Positions 35,090 through 44,887 of a stretch of 64,000 nucleotides of DNA are shown piece by piece. How positions within the stretch are numbered: position 1 is the first letter of the stretch; every line of letters begins with the position of its first letter. The translations under genes and the position numbers were made by a program. The stretch spans positions 1-64,000 of the forward strand of contig NZ_JPRN01000013.1 of the NCBI RefSeq assembly GCF_000737715.1, written 5' to 3'. Origin of the DNA: Chryseobacterium sp. JM1 (GTDB taxonomy: Bacteria > Bacteroidota > Bacteroidia > Flavobacteriales > Weeksellaceae). The notes under the pieces are model-generated. The model worked only from the letters and a program-made list of their open reading frames with translations, was not told the origin of the DNA and did no database searches.

Positions 35090-36676
35090 ATGAAGACCAA
35101 TTTTAAACACATATTAGCTCAGAAATCTATTTATATAGCGGCTTTATCGGCCTGTTTCATTGCGGTAGCTGCATTTGCAATTCTGAGCTTCCTCATTACC
35201 CGTGACAGCCGGAAAAACAATGAAGGATTTGCTAAGAAAACCTTTTTTCAGAAATATGAAACGCTGGAAAAAGAATTTAGAAATATAGAAGAATACCAGT
35301 ACCTGCTGCGTGCCCTGATTCAGAAAGACGGCTTGAAAAACTACAAAGAATATTCTTCCGTCCTGAATAATATGAACCGGAAAGAAAATCTAATGCCCTA
35401 CAGCTGGTATTCCTACTACGATGCCGTTTCCGGGAAATCTGTTAGCAACAGTAATCTATCTGATGTGCTCACAAAAAAATCGGTAGAGGCAAGGTATACC
35501 AAAATTGAAAACAACAGATCCGGACATTTCAGAGATTTCCTCACCACACGCAAGGACACCACTTATTGGGTAAGTTATGATTCGCTGGTGCTGCCAAAGA
35601 AAAATATCCTGTATTATGGTTCTGCGGTAAGCCTGAACGATCTTCACGAGTATTTTTCCAATATTGACAAAAGCCTGAACAATTATGCCTATGTTTTCAC
35701 CAAAGAAGGCATTTGCATTTCCCATCCCGAAAAGAAATATCTGGGAAGAAATATTTTTGATTTTACGGATGTTCAGCCCAAAGATACCATATGCAGTACA
35801 ACAAAATCCGGCTACACAGAAGGAACCGGGATTTCAGAGTATTTTGATTTGGAAATAACCCGTTTCATAAAACCATTGAAGACGGATAATTTTGATGGTT
35901 ATGCAGTCGTCAATCACGTCAATTTCCTGATCGATGAAAGTGTCAGCAATACGAAAATGTACACCGTATATATTTTCCTGGCGGCTTTATTCCTGATCGT
36001 GACCGTTTTTATCCTGTTTCAGAGGGCGGCCAATATAGCCTATCAGGAAAAAGAAAAGATACAGTCCGAGAAAAACCTGCTGTTGGTTGAGAATGAGAAA
36101 ATGCATAGGGTAGAAGCCCTGCACCAGCTTCAGCAGCTTAAAAATAACATCAATCCGCATTTCCTTTTCAACTCATTAAACTCTCTTTACATGCTCATTG
36201 GGATCAATAAAGACAATGCCCAGCGGTTTACGATGAATCTCTCCAAGATCTACAGGTATCTTATCGTACCGCCTCAGGAAAACATCGTTCTGGTAGCGCA
36301 GGAAATTAAGTTCATCCAGCAGTATATGGAGCTTCTGAAAAGCAGGTTTGATGAAGAACTCACCTTTGATCTGATCATCCATAATCCCAAAAGTCTGGAA
36401 AAACGCATTCCTTATCTGTCTCTTCAAATGGTGGTAGAAAATGCCATCAAGCACAATATTGCCACCATAGATCATCCGTTGGACATTCTCATCACCGTGG
36501 AAGACGAAGGAATCATCGTGAAGAATACCAGGCAGCCCAAAACGGATGAAGATGTACAGGGAGCCAAATTCGGAATTGATTATTTGAATCAGGTTTATGA
36601 TTTTTTTAAAAAGAATTCTGTTAATATTTCCGTAGATGGTGAATATTTCATATGCATTTTACCATTATTAGAATAA
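35090..36676 (+). CDS. LytS-type sensor histidine kinase
   Basis: From ATG 35090, preceded by GGAAAGGAG, the product has 528 residues. A transmembrane helix (IYIAALSACFIAVAAFAILS), an extracytoplasmic Cache-like sensor (about 40-295) and a second helix (YTVYIFLAALFLIVTVFILF) come first. The His_kinase domain follows, with phospho-acceptor H357 in NNINPHFLFNSLNSLY, then an HATPase with ENAIKHN. This is the LytS/YehU class, which signals to LytTR response regulators. The only such regulator nearby is at 44114, beyond the metalloprotease and SusCD genes, so the pair seems to be split around its targets. Confidence 0.9.
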   Translation: MKTNFKHILAQKSIYIAALSACFIAVAAFAILSFLITRDSRKNNEGFAKKTFFQKYETLEKEFRNIEEYQYLLRALIQKDGLKNYKEYSSVLNNMNRKENLMPYSWYSYYDAVSGKSVSNSNLSDVLTKKSVEARYTKIENNRSGHFRDFLTTRKDTTYWVSYDSLVLPKKNILYYGSAVSLNDLHEYFSNIDKSLNNYAYVFTKEGICISHPEKKYLGRNIFDFTDVQPKDTICSTTKSGYTEGTGISEYFDLEITRFIKPLKTDNFDGYAVVNHVNFLIDESVSNTKMYTVYIFLAALFLIVTVFILFQRAANIAYQEKEKIQSEKNLLLVENEKMHRVEALHQLQQLKNNINPHFLFNSLNSLYMLIGINKDNAQRFTMNLSKIYRYLIVPPQENIVLVAQEIKFIQQYMELLKSRFDEELTFDLIIHNPKSLEKRIPYLSLQMVVENAIKHNIATIDHPLDILITVEDEGIIVKNTRQPKTDEDVQGAKFGIDYLNQVYDFFKKNSVNISVDGEYFICILPLLE

Positions 36677-36690
36677 AAAATGAAATCCAT

Positions 36691-36719
36691 TCACTCCCGA
36701 AATACGTCCTCTCACTCCC
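36691..36719 (+). promoter_or_regulatory. Direct repeats, candidate LytTR regulator site
   Basis: TCACTCCC occurs at 36691-36698 and again at 36712-36719, 21 bases apart, which is two helical turns. LytTR regulators are known to bind two direct repeats of about nine bases with this kind of spacing. The repeats lie about 46 and 67 bases before the predicted start of the protease-SusCD transcript. Confidence 0.5.
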
Positions 36720-36727
36720 TAACGCTG

Positions 36728-36756
36728 TTGATATTATTTCTTTCCGTATAGTTTTG
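36728..36756 (+). promoter_or_regulatory. Promoter of the metalloprotease-SusCD operon
   Basis: TTG at 36728-36730 and TAGTTTTG at 36749-36756 are 18 bases apart, matching the Bacteroidota TTG/TAnnTTTG consensus, 50 bases before ATG 36807. Confidence 0.7.
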
Positions 36757-36806
36757 CGGGCTGAAACTGAGATATCTAATAATTTGGAATGAATCGGACT
36801 ATGGTA

Positions 36807-39371
36807 ATGAAGAACTACAGACTTGCATTGTACTTAGGACTGGCATTAGCCTCACCGGCAGTACTGGCACAGAAAAAAGACACTTTAAAAACAGATAAAG
36901 AAAAATCGGAGAAAACAGATACTTCATCAAAAAAAGCAAAGAAAATTGATGATCTGATTAAAAAAGGAACTTATAAAAAAGGCCTTTTCAATACCATCCA
37001 GGTGAAGACCGATGTGTATTTTGAAATCCCGGACAGCCTGATGGGACGTCAGTTTTTGGTGGTCAATAAACTGTCTCAGGTACCGATGCAGGTGAATGAA
37101 GCGGGGCTGAACAAAGGAATGAACTACGAAAACAAAGTCATTTCCTTTCACCGCGATGCAGTAGCCAAAAAGGTGTGGGTAAAAACTGTGGTTCCACAGG
37201 TATCATCACCTAAAAATGATGTGATCACCAAATCTGTGAAAGACAATTTCTCAGAATCTGTGATTGAGGTTTTTGATATTGAAGCCCAGAACAGCGACTC
37301 TACGTCTGTAGCCATTAAAGTGAATAAGATTTTTGACGGAAATCAGAAAAGCTTTAATGATGTTTTGGCTAATGTAGGTCTTGGAGGATCTGTGAAATCC
37401 AATCTTTCCTACATCGAAGGGGTGAAAACTTTTCCTCAAAACCTGGTCGTGAAATCCCAGCTGACGACATCCGTGAATGAAGGTGGTGTAGATCTGCCGG
37501 TAACCCTTGGAGTAACGACCAATCTGGTGTTGCTTTCCAAAGAACCGATGCAGCCGAGAATTGGAGATGCAAGAGTTGGATTTTTCAGTGAAAAACATTG
37601 GGCATTCAACGACCGTCAGCAGAAAATGGATGAAAAACAGTTCATCACCAGATGGCGTTTGGAACCTAAAGATGAAGATAAAGAAAAGTATTTGAAAGGC
37701 GAACTGGTAGAACCCAAAAAGCCGATTATTTATTATATAGACCCTGCAACGCCTATCCAGTGGCGCGAGAAGATTATTGCAGGTGTTTTCGACTGGCAGG
37801 CCGCTTTTGAAAAGGCAGGTTTTAAAAACGCAGTTATTGCAAAAATGCCAGATGAAAACGATAAAGACTTTGATATTGATGATGTAAGATATTCGGTGAT
37901 TACTTACGTGGCTTCCCCAAAATCGAATGCGATGGGACCTTCCGTAGTAGATCCGAGAAGCGGTGAAATCATTGAATCGGATATCATCTGGTGGCACAAT
38001 GTGATGACTTCTCTTCAGGAATGGATGAGAATTCAGACCGGACCAATAGATGAAAAAGCACGTGGAAATGTATTCAGCGATGAGCATATGGGCGAGGCGA
38101 TTCGTTTTGTATCGTCACATGAAGTGGGACATACCTTCGGATTGAAACACAATATGGGATCTTCCTTTGCTTTTCCAGTAGAATCTCTTCGTTCAAAAGA
38201 GTTTACAGATAAAATGGGGGGTACTGCACCTTCCATTATGGATTATGCGCGATACAATTACGTAGCACAGCCGGAAGACGGAGTAACTGCGATTACTCCA
38301 AAGATCGGAATTTACGATAAACATGCTATTGAATGGGGTTACCGTTGGTATCCTGATGCAGCATCAGAGAAAAAAGCGCTAAGGGATTTAATAGAAAAGC
38401 ATGAAAATGATCCATTGTATTTCTATGGCGAACAGCAGAGCTATCTGGAAACCATCGATCCGCGTTCACAGTCTGAGGATTTGGGAGATGATGCGATGAA
38501 GGCCAGCGAGTACGGAATGAAAAACTTAAGAATCGTTGTAGACAACCTTCTGAAGTGGACTTATGAAGACGGAAAAACGTACACGGATGCAGGGAAATTG
38601 TATATGGGCGCTATCGGGCAGTGGGATCTGTACACAGGCCATGTTATGGCGAATGTAGGAGGGATTTATCTGGATAATACAGTGTTCGGCAGCAAGAAAA
38701 AAGCTTATGAAGCTGTACCTGCAGAAATTCAGAAAAGAGCGGTGGATTATTTGGTTAAAAACTCCATCAACCTTCCGGAATGGTTGTTTTTCAACCCGAT
38801 TACGGAGAAAACGTATTCTGTGAAAAACTCCCCGATGGGACCATTTGAGCAGACGCCGTACACCTTAGCAAGAGGAATGCAGTATGCCAATATCTATTCC
38901 CTTCTGATGGACGACAGACTTCTGAGAATGATTGAAAATCAGTTAAAAAACGAAGTTTCAGGTTCGAAGGAAGAAATCTACACCGTGGAAGATTTATTCG
39001 ACCAGCTTCGTGGATCGGTTTTCAGTAAAAAAGGAAGCCTGACGATTCTTGAAAAGATGACGCAGAAAAATTATGTAGATGCCTTGATTGTTTCCGTGAA
39101 TAAATTGTTTGAAAAAACGGCAGTGAAAGCCTTAAAGGTGGAAAATACACTGAACATTCCGATGATCTGTAATTTCCATGAAGAAGACCACGGTCTGAGG
39201 AATATCAACTACTCATCGATGAAAAGAGTATCTGAAGTCACTACCTACAAAAGGGCGGAACTACAGAAAATATTGAACTTATTAAATAAAAGTAAGAATA
39301 AAGGAGATGAAGCTTCCAGGGCTCATTATGCAGACTTGATCATCCGAATAAAAGAGGCTTTAAATAAATAA
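36807..39371 (+). CDS. Secreted zinc-dependent metalloprotease (DUF5117/DUF4953-type)
   Basis: From ATG 36807 the product has 854 residues; ATGs at 36789 and 36801 are also in frame. A signal peptide (RLALYLGLALASPAVLA) leads into a lysine-rich linker. A DUF5118/DUF5117-like region follows (about 45-330). The metzincin-type core contains HEVGHTFGLKH with H438, E439 and H442, and a later Met-turn-like SIMDYARYN. This family is annotated as zinc-dependent proteases and often accompanies SusCD pairs in Bacteroidota. It is 6 bases upstream of SusC, so it probably makes the peptides that the transporter takes up. Confidence 0.88.
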   Translation: MKNYRLALYLGLALASPAVLAQKKDTLKTDKEKSEKTDTSSKKAKKIDDLIKKGTYKKGLFNTIQVKTDVYFEIPDSLMGRQFLVVNKLSQVPMQVNEAGLNKGMNYENKVISFHRDAVAKKVWVKTVVPQVSSPKNDVITKSVKDNFSESVIEVFDIEAQNSDSTSVAIKVNKIFDGNQKSFNDVLANVGLGGSVKSNLSYIEGVKTFPQNLVVKSQLTTSVNEGGVDLPVTLGVTTNLVLLSKEPMQPRIGDARVGFFSEKHWAFNDRQQKMDEKQFITRWRLEPKDEDKEKYLKGELVEPKKPIIYYIDPATPIQWREKIIAGVFDWQAAFEKAGFKNAVIAKMPDENDKDFDIDDVRYSVITYVASPKSNAMGPSVVDPRSGEIIESDIIWWHNVMTSLQEWMRIQTGPIDEKARGNVFSDEHMGEAIRFVSSHEVGHTFGLKHNMGSSFAFPVESLRSKEFTDKMGGTAPSIMDYARYNYVAQPEDGVTAITPKIGIYDKHAIEWGYRWYPDAASEKKALRDLIEKHENDPLYFYGEQQSYLETIDPRSQSEDLGDDAMKASEYGMKNLRIVVDNLLKWTYEDGKTYTDAGKLYMGAIGQWDLYTGHVMANVGGIYLDNTVFGSKKKAYEAVPAEIQKRAVDYLVKNSINLPEWLFFNPITEKTYSVKNSPMGPFEQTPYTLARGMQYANIYSLLMDDRLLRMIENQLKNEVSGSKEEIYTVEDLFDQLRGSVFSKKGSLTILEKMTQKNYVDALIVSVNKLFEKTAVKALKVENTLNIPMICNFHEEDHGLRNINYSSMKRVSEVTTYKRAELQKILNLLNKSKNKGDEASRAHYADLIIRIKEALNK

Positions 39372-39377
39372 TCAGCT

Positions 39378-42300
39378 ATGAAAAAAACTCTAATACTTTT
39401 ACCTCTTTTGGCGGCTCAGATTGCATTGGCCCAGGAAAAGAAAACCATTACCGGAAAAATAGAAGACGGAAATACAACGACAGTGATTTCCGGGGCTACG
39501 GTGAAGATAGAAACCCAGTCCGTTTCTACAAAAACAGATCTGGTAGGCATTATTGAAAGTGTATCTGTAGGAACAGTAACCGACAGTAACGGAAAATTTA
39601 TTCTGGAAATTCCTGCAGACACCAAGTCTGTACTGGTGAGTTATCCGGGCTATGAGTCCAGGGTAATTCAGATCAGTGAAGGACAGACCAATTATACGGT
39701 AAGACTGATTCCTGAGGTTTCAGACAAAAATAAAATTCAGGAGGTCATCATTACCGGATATCAGAAAATTGAAAAACGTAAGCAGACTTCAGCCGTTACT
39801 ACGGTGAAGATGGATAATATCAACCAGGCTGGTGTTGCAAGTGTAGACCAGATGATGGCAGGACAGATCGCTGGAGTAGTGGTGACGCCTGAAACCGGAG
39901 CTCCCGGAAGTCCTGCAAAAATCAGAATCAGAGGAACAGCTTCTCTTTCAGGTCCGCAGGATCCGCTTTGGGTAGTGGATGGTCTTCCTTTAGAGGGAAA
40001 TGATGTTCCCAACTTTAGCGATAAAGACAATATAGACCAGCTTCAGAATTTTTCTATTGCAGGTTTAAACCCTAATGATATTGAGGATATCACCATTTTA
40101 AAAGATGCTGCGGCGACTGCTATTTATGGAGCCAGAGCAGCCAACGGGGTGATCTCTATTACTACCAAAAAAGGAAAAAAAGGAAGCATGAGAATCAATT
40201 TCTCAGCGGATACTTTTGTAACCTCCCGCCCGGATTTTGATAAGCTTAATCTTCTGAATGCTTCTGAAAAAGTAGACCTGGAATTAATGCTTGCCAGCCG
40301 TGCAGATCTAACCTACCGTGCAGACAAAGGGGAAGTGATGAGAATTTTAACGAAAAACGGACAGCTGGATGCGTACAGAAGCGGAGGTCTGGGCGCGTTG
40401 AATTCATTCACCCGTCAGCAGTTGGATGGATTAAGAAACAATAGCACAGACTGGGGAAAATTATTGTACAGAAATGCCATCAATAAGCAGTATGGATTAA
40501 GTGTTTCTGGAGGAAGTGACCGTTCAGACTACTATTTCTCTTTGGGATATTATGACGAGCAGGGAACAACAATCGGAACAGGTTTCGAACGTTATAACCT
40601 GACGTTAAAAAACAATTATAAACTAAGTGATAAGTTAAATGCAGGAATCTCTATTTTCGGGACCAACAGTGAACGTACATCGTTTGTAACGGATGCTGAT
40701 GCTTCTATTAACCCTATCAATTATTCAAGAAATGCCAATCCTTATCTGAGCCCCTACAATGCAGACGGAAGCTACAGATATGATCAGGATATCGATGGTT
40801 TGAGAGATGCCTATGTGCCTTTCAACTTCCTGGAAGAAAGGGAAAATACAAACTATACCCTAAAAAACCGTTCAATAAAAGGGATATTGGATTTAGAATA
40901 TAAAATCACCAAAGACCTGAAGATTACGTCTCAGTTCGGGATGCAGTATGACAGCAATAAGACAGAAAAATTTGCCGCTGAAAATACATATTCCACCCGA
41001 AAGATGAAAGAGGGAACGCGCTATTATAAAGATGGAGCATTCCGTTATTTCCTTCCTGCCGGAGGGGTAAAACAAAACTGGGATAATGAATTTTTCCAGT
41101 ACAACTGGAAATTACAGGCAGCCTACAGTACAAAAATCAATTCAAAACATGAAATTGATTTGATGGCCGGATCAGAAATCCGAAGAACTAATGACAATAC
41201 AACACTGACCAGAGCTTTTGGGTATAACAGCATGACAAGAACCGGGACACCTATCGTTTTCCCAAGTTCAAATTTTGCCGGAGATAAGAAATATGAAACC
41301 TACCGTGAAATGGCACCTGTTGAAAATGCCTATGCATCCATGTTTGCAACGGCTTCCTATACTTTCGACCAGAAATATACATTCTTCGGAAGTGTGAGAT
41401 ATGACGGAACCAATTTATTCGGGGTGAATAAAAAATACAAATACCTGCCGATATGGGCCGTTTCAGGTTCATGGCTGGTAACGAAGGAAAACTTCATGAA
41501 GGACCTTACGGCTATTTCTAACCTTAGATTAAGAGCTTCTTACGGTCTGCAGGGAAATATAGACCGTAACACGTCACCGTTCTTTATCGGTGAATACAAG
41601 GAAACTACTATTCTTCCGGGAAATAAAGAGAATATCATTAACGTAATCAGTCCTCCAAACGATAAACTTCGTTGGGAAAAAACTACCAACGTTAACTTTG
41701 GTCTTGATCTGGGAATGCTGAAGAACCGCGTGAACCTTACCGCAGATATCTACAGCAGAAAAGGAACGGATATGATCAGTATGAAAGAAACGCCACTCGA
41801 AACCGGGTTTGAATATACGATGATGAACTGGGGAAGCTTGACCAACAAAGGTTTCGAACTGGCGCTATCTACAAGAAATATCGATAACGAGAATTTCAAA
41901 TGGAATACCACCATCAACTTTGCGCACAACAAGAGCAATGTATTGAGCGAGCAGCCTCGTAATAACGCGTTGCTTCCTTCCAGAGAAGGTCTTCCTGTGA
42001 ATGCTGTATTTGCTTTAAAAACAGCCGGAATGGATGAGAACGGAAATCCGATGTTCTGGAAAGGAAATGAAAAGGTAAAAGCAGAAGAATTTTTCAAACT
42101 GTACGATGTATATGCAGACTTCCTTCCGGGGCAGCTTGTGGATACTAAACTTTCCAACGAGGAACTGAGAAATCTCTTCACGTATGTAGGAGACAGAGAT
42201 CCAAAATTTACCGGAGGTATCATCAATACATTCAAAATACACAGCTTTGATCTGACGGTTTCCGCCGCTTTCAATTTTAAACAGACGGTGATGAGAACGC

Positions 42301-42707
42301 CTTCTTACCGTGGAATGGATCTGGACAGAGGAAGAAATTATACCAAAGATATCTACGAAGCAGGAACTACACTTCCGGGAATCACCAGTGCGGATATGGA
42401 AAGCAATCCGGGATGGATGGCCAATAAATGGTTTGCGGACAACCGTTCCAATGCCTACAGTCTGCTTGATGTATGGGCAAAAGAGATCAGCTATGTAAGA
42501 ATCAGCAGCATCCGTTTGGGATATACACTGCCTAAAGAATTTACCAGTCCTATGGGAATCAGCAGTCTGAGACTGAGCGTTGAGGGACGTAACCTTTTTG
42601 TATTCAGTAACGGGTACAAAGGCTATTTTGATCCGGAAACCTATGGTAATATTTATGCACAGCCCATTGCCAAGTCAGTAACAGTAGGATTTAATGTTTC
42701 TTTTTAA
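39378..42707 (+). CDS. SusC/RagA-family TonB-linked outer-membrane protein
   Basis: A 1109-residue TonB-dependent transporter. A signal peptide (KKTLILLPLLAAQIALA) is followed by a carboxypeptidase-regulatory-like domain (about 25-110, KKTITGKIEDGNTTTVISGA). A plug follows with the SusC signature (QMMAGQIAGVVVTPETGAPG, IRIRGTASLSGPQDPLWVVDG), and then a 22-stranded barrel ending in the aromatic residue of ITVGFNVSF-type (SVTVGFNVSF). It follows the metalloprotease by 6 bases and precedes SusD by 12. As in RagA/RagB, peptide import is the likely role; the protease neighbour supports it. Confidence 0.93.
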   Translation: MKKTLILLPLLAAQIALAQEKKTITGKIEDGNTTTVISGATVKIETQSVSTKTDLVGIIESVSVGTVTDSNGKFILEIPADTKSVLVSYPGYESRVIQISEGQTNYTVRLIPEVSDKNKIQEVIITGYQKIEKRKQTSAVTTVKMDNINQAGVASVDQMMAGQIAGVVVTPETGAPGSPAKIRIRGTASLSGPQDPLWVVDGLPLEGNDVPNFSDKDNIDQLQNFSIAGLNPNDIEDITILKDAAATAIYGARAANGVISITTKKGKKGSMRINFSADTFVTSRPDFDKLNLLNASEKVDLELMLASRADLTYRADKGEVMRILTKNGQLDAYRSGGLGALNSFTRQQLDGLRNNSTDWGKLLYRNAINKQYGLSVSGGSDRSDYYFSLGYYDEQGTTIGTGFERYNLTLKNNYKLSDKLNAGISIFGTNSERTSFVTDADASINPINYSRNANPYLSPYNADGSYRYDQDIDGLRDAYVPFNFLEERENTNYTLKNRSIKGILDLEYKITKDLKITSQFGMQYDSNKTEKFAAENTYSTRKMKEGTRYYKDGAFRYFLPAGGVKQNWDNEFFQYNWKLQAAYSTKINSKHEIDLMAGSEIRRTNDNTTLTRAFGYNSMTRTGTPIVFPSSNFAGDKKYETYREMAPVENAYASMFATASYTFDQKYTFFGSVRYDGTNLFGVNKKYKYLPIWAVSGSWLVTKENFMKDLTAISNLRLRASYGLQGNIDRNTSPFFIGEYKETTILPGNKENIINVISPPNDKLRWEKTTNVNFGLDLGMLKNRVNLTADIYSRKGTDMISMKETPLETGFEYTMMNWGSLTNKGFELALSTRNIDNENFKWNTTINFAHNKSNVLSEQPRNNALLPSREGLPVNAVFALKTAGMDENGNPMFWKGNEKVKAEEFFKLYDVYADFLPGQLVDTKLSNEELRNLFTYVGDRDPKFTGGIINTFKIHSFDLTVSAAFNFKQTVMRTPSYRGMDLDRGRNYTKDIYEAGTTLPGITSADMESNPGWMANKWFADNRSNAYSLLDVWAKEISYVRISSIRLGYTLPKEFTSPMGISSLRLSVEGRNLFVFSNGYKGYFDPETYGNIYAQPIAKSVTVGFNVSF

Positions 42708-42719
42708 AACTTGAAAAAA

Positions 42720-44039
42720 ATGAGAAAAATTACAACATTCATTGCGATCGCAGCCTTAAGCTTTTCCAGTATCGGATGTGACCGTTTTTTAGATATTCAG
42801 CCTGAAGGGAAAATTATCCCGATGAACGCAGAGGATTACCGCAAAGTGCTTACATCAGCCTATTCTCAATATCCGGTACACAAATCTTTGACCGCTCTGA
42901 GAACAGATGAGCTGACGATAGATGAAACCCTGAATGAATTTAATGTCTACCGCGAAATAGCGATGTGGAAAGATTCCAACAACGATCAGGCCACAGCCGA
43001 GTTTCCATGGGTAGCTTTTTATTCCGTAAATTTTTATCTGAATCAGGTCATCAACGAAGGAAGCAAGACCATGGCAGACTCTCCTGAAAAGAATCAGATT
43101 CTGGCAGAAGCTTATGCGCTTCGTGCATACTTATATTTTGATTTGGTTAATTTGTACGGAAAGCCTTATAACAGTGCAACAGCCGCAACAGACAGAGGAG
43201 TGCCGATCAGCCTTGAAATTGATCTTGAGCAGGTATTGAAACCTTCTTCTGTGCAAGCAGTATACGATCAGGTGCATGCAGATATGGCAAAGGCAGAAGG
43301 ACTAATGGTAGAGGAGAAGCAGCCGGCCGGAATCAATTACAGATTTTCAAAGACAGCTCTGAAGGCATTTCAGGCGAGAACCGCTCTTTATCAAAACGAT
43401 TGGAACAAGGCCTTAAGCTATGCACAACAGGTAATTGCAGTGAAAGGAGAATTAAGCAATCTGAATACAACACCTACTGCGCCTAATCATTATGCTTCGG
43501 TAGAATCTATTTTAGCTTTGGATAATGCCCTGAATATTGCCGTGCAGAACGTATCTTATGCTTCCCCGGAACTGACTTCAAAATATAATACTACAACAGA
43601 TAAAAGATTTAGTCTTTATTTTGAAAAGAACGGCAGCAAATACAAAGTGATCAAAGGAGGAACTACAGATTTCAGAGTGTCTTTCAGAACTGCGGAAATG
43701 TATTTTATACAGGCTGAGGCATTATTAAAACTGAACAGATTGGCTGAGGCTAAAGAAGCCATCCTAAAAGTTCTGAAGAACAGATACACACCTGACGGAT
43801 ATCTCACAGTTCAAAACCAGATCAATCCAATGAATACTTCAGATTTCATGAATTTTATTCTTGAGGAAAGGTTCAGAGAATTTGCTCTGGAAGGTCACCG
43901 CTGGATGGATTTAAGAAGAGCAGATCAGAAAAAAATCATTCATAATGTGAATGGTACAGACTATATTCTTCAGCAGAATGATGTGAGATATACCATAGAA
44001 TTTCCAATGAGTGCTAAGAAGAATAACCCTCTTTTATAA
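42720..44039 (+). CDS. SusD/RagB-family nutrient-binding lipoprotein
   Basis: From ATG 42720 the product has 439 residues; a TTG at 42711 would add three. Signal and lipobox (FIAIAALSFSSIGC) are followed by DRFLDIQPEGK, the typical SusD opening. TPR-like helices follow (QILAEAYALRAYLYFDLVNL; YFIQAEALLKLNRLAEAKEA), and then the usual SusD C-terminal motif ILEERFREFALEGHRWMDLRR. The protein caps the SusC channel on the outer surface. A terminator after it separates it from the response regulator gene. Confidence 0.93.
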   Translation: MRKITTFIAIAALSFSSIGCDRFLDIQPEGKIIPMNAEDYRKVLTSAYSQYPVHKSLTALRTDELTIDETLNEFNVYREIAMWKDSNNDQATAEFPWVAFYSVNFYLNQVINEGSKTMADSPEKNQILAEAYALRAYLYFDLVNLYGKPYNSATAATDRGVPISLEIDLEQVLKPSSVQAVYDQVHADMAKAEGLMVEEKQPAGINYRFSKTALKAFQARTALYQNDWNKALSYAQQVIAVKGELSNLNTTPTAPNHYASVESILALDNALNIAVQNVSYASPELTSKYNTTTDKRFSLYFEKNGSKYKVIKGGTTDFRVSFRTAEMYFIQAEALLKLNRLAEAKEAILKVLKNRYTPDGYLTVQNQINPMNTSDFMNFILEERFREFALEGHRWMDLRRADQKKIIHNVNGTDYILQQNDVRYTIEFPMSAKKNNPLL

Positions 44040-44061
44040 ACATTCATATTAACAACCCCTG

Positions 44062-44098
44062 AAACCGCTTGAACTTAATAGTTTTAGCGGTTTTTTTG
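44062..44098 (+). terminator. Terminator after SusD
   Basis: AAACCGCT (44062-44069) pairs with AGCGGTTT (44086-44093), followed by a T run. It overlaps any longer version of the response regulator gene, supporting the start at 44114. Confidence 0.8.
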
Positions 44099-44106
44099 TA
44101 CTTTTG
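44099..44106 (+). promoter_or_regulatory. -7 box of the response regulator gene
   Basis: TACTTTTG matches TAnnTTTG and ends seven bases before ATG 44114, implying a very short or absent leader. Confidence 0.5.
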
Positions 44107-44113
44107 TAATGTT

Positions 44114-44878
44114 ATGAAAATTGCCATTATAGAAGACGAATTGCTGGCTGTGAATTATCTCAGAAACCTGTTGGACCGGCAAAGCATCGTTCCTGTGACG
44201 GAGATGGTGATTCTGCGTTCAAAAAAACAGGCCATAGACCTCTTCGAAAACCATTCAGCGGATCTTATCTTTATGGATATTCATCTCGGAGACGGGATGA
44301 GTCTGGAGATCTTTGAATCTGTGGAACTGTTCACGCCCATTATTTTCATAACCGCTTTTGACGAATATGCCATGAGAGTATTCAGGCATTTCACGATAGA
44401 TTATCTTCTGAAGCCTTTTGAGGAAGAGGATTTGCATAAAGCATTACAGAAATTCATTTCCATCCGGTCTAATTACGACCCCGAACCTGTCCTTAAATCG
44501 ATGTCGTCATTACGCCAGGCGGATAGCCCTGATGTGATGAAACGTTTTATGGTACGTGACGGGAATAAACTGAAATCTATAGACGAAGACCATGCAGCCT
44601 ATTTTTTCGCTTCCGGAAAATACCTTTTTCTGACAACAACGGACAACCAGACCTATATTTATGATGATACCATTAAAGACGTCATCCATAAACTGAACCC
44701 ACAACTTTTCTTTAAAATCAACCGCAAATTTATCATCAATAAAAATGCAATTGTGGAGATCATCAAACATTCCAGCCAGAAAGTAGAACTGAAACTGTCA
44801 CCTGCCCCTGAAATCAATTCAGATGTATTCATCAGCAAAAGACAGATCACGGAATGTTTAAGCTGGCTGAAAAGCTGA
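44114..44878 (+). CDS. LytTR-family response regulator
   Basis: From ATG 44114 the product has 254 residues. The receiver domain has acidic pocket E7/D8 and phospho-acceptor D55 (LIFMDIHLGD), and the C-terminal LytTR DNA-binding domain begins near residue 140 (KRFMVRDGNKLKSI; FFKINRKFIINKNAIVEI). A frame upstream to 44069 overlaps the SusD terminator and is not used. It is the obvious partner of the LytS-type kinase at 35090. Direct repeats before the protease-SusCD operon are candidate binding sites. Confidence 0.92.
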   Translation: MKIAIIEDELLAVNYLRNLLDRQSIVPVTEMVILRSKKQAIDLFENHSADLIFMDIHLGDGMSLEIFESVELFTPIIFITAFDEYAMRVFRHFTIDYLLKPFEEEDLHKALQKFISIRSNYDPEPVLKSMSSLRQADSPDVMKRFMVRDGNKLKSIDEDHAAYFFASGKYLFLTTTDNQTYIYDDTIKDVIHKLNPQLFFKINRKFIINKNAIVEIIKHSSQKVELKLSPAPEINSDVFISKRQITECLSWLKS

Positions 44879-44887
44879 TGGATTCTT

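Noticed and set aside
37251..38087. Long 278-codon open frame on the minus strand inside the metalloprotease gene
   Set aside because: It is a shadow of the plus-strand gene, rich in His, Phe and Ile with no domain pattern. The plus strand has a signal peptide, an HEVGH motif and operon context.
41750..42274. 174-codon minus-strand frame inside the SusC gene
   Set aside because: Its composition (Ser, Phe and Leu rich) is that of an antisense shadow. The SusC frame is complete and conserved in pattern.
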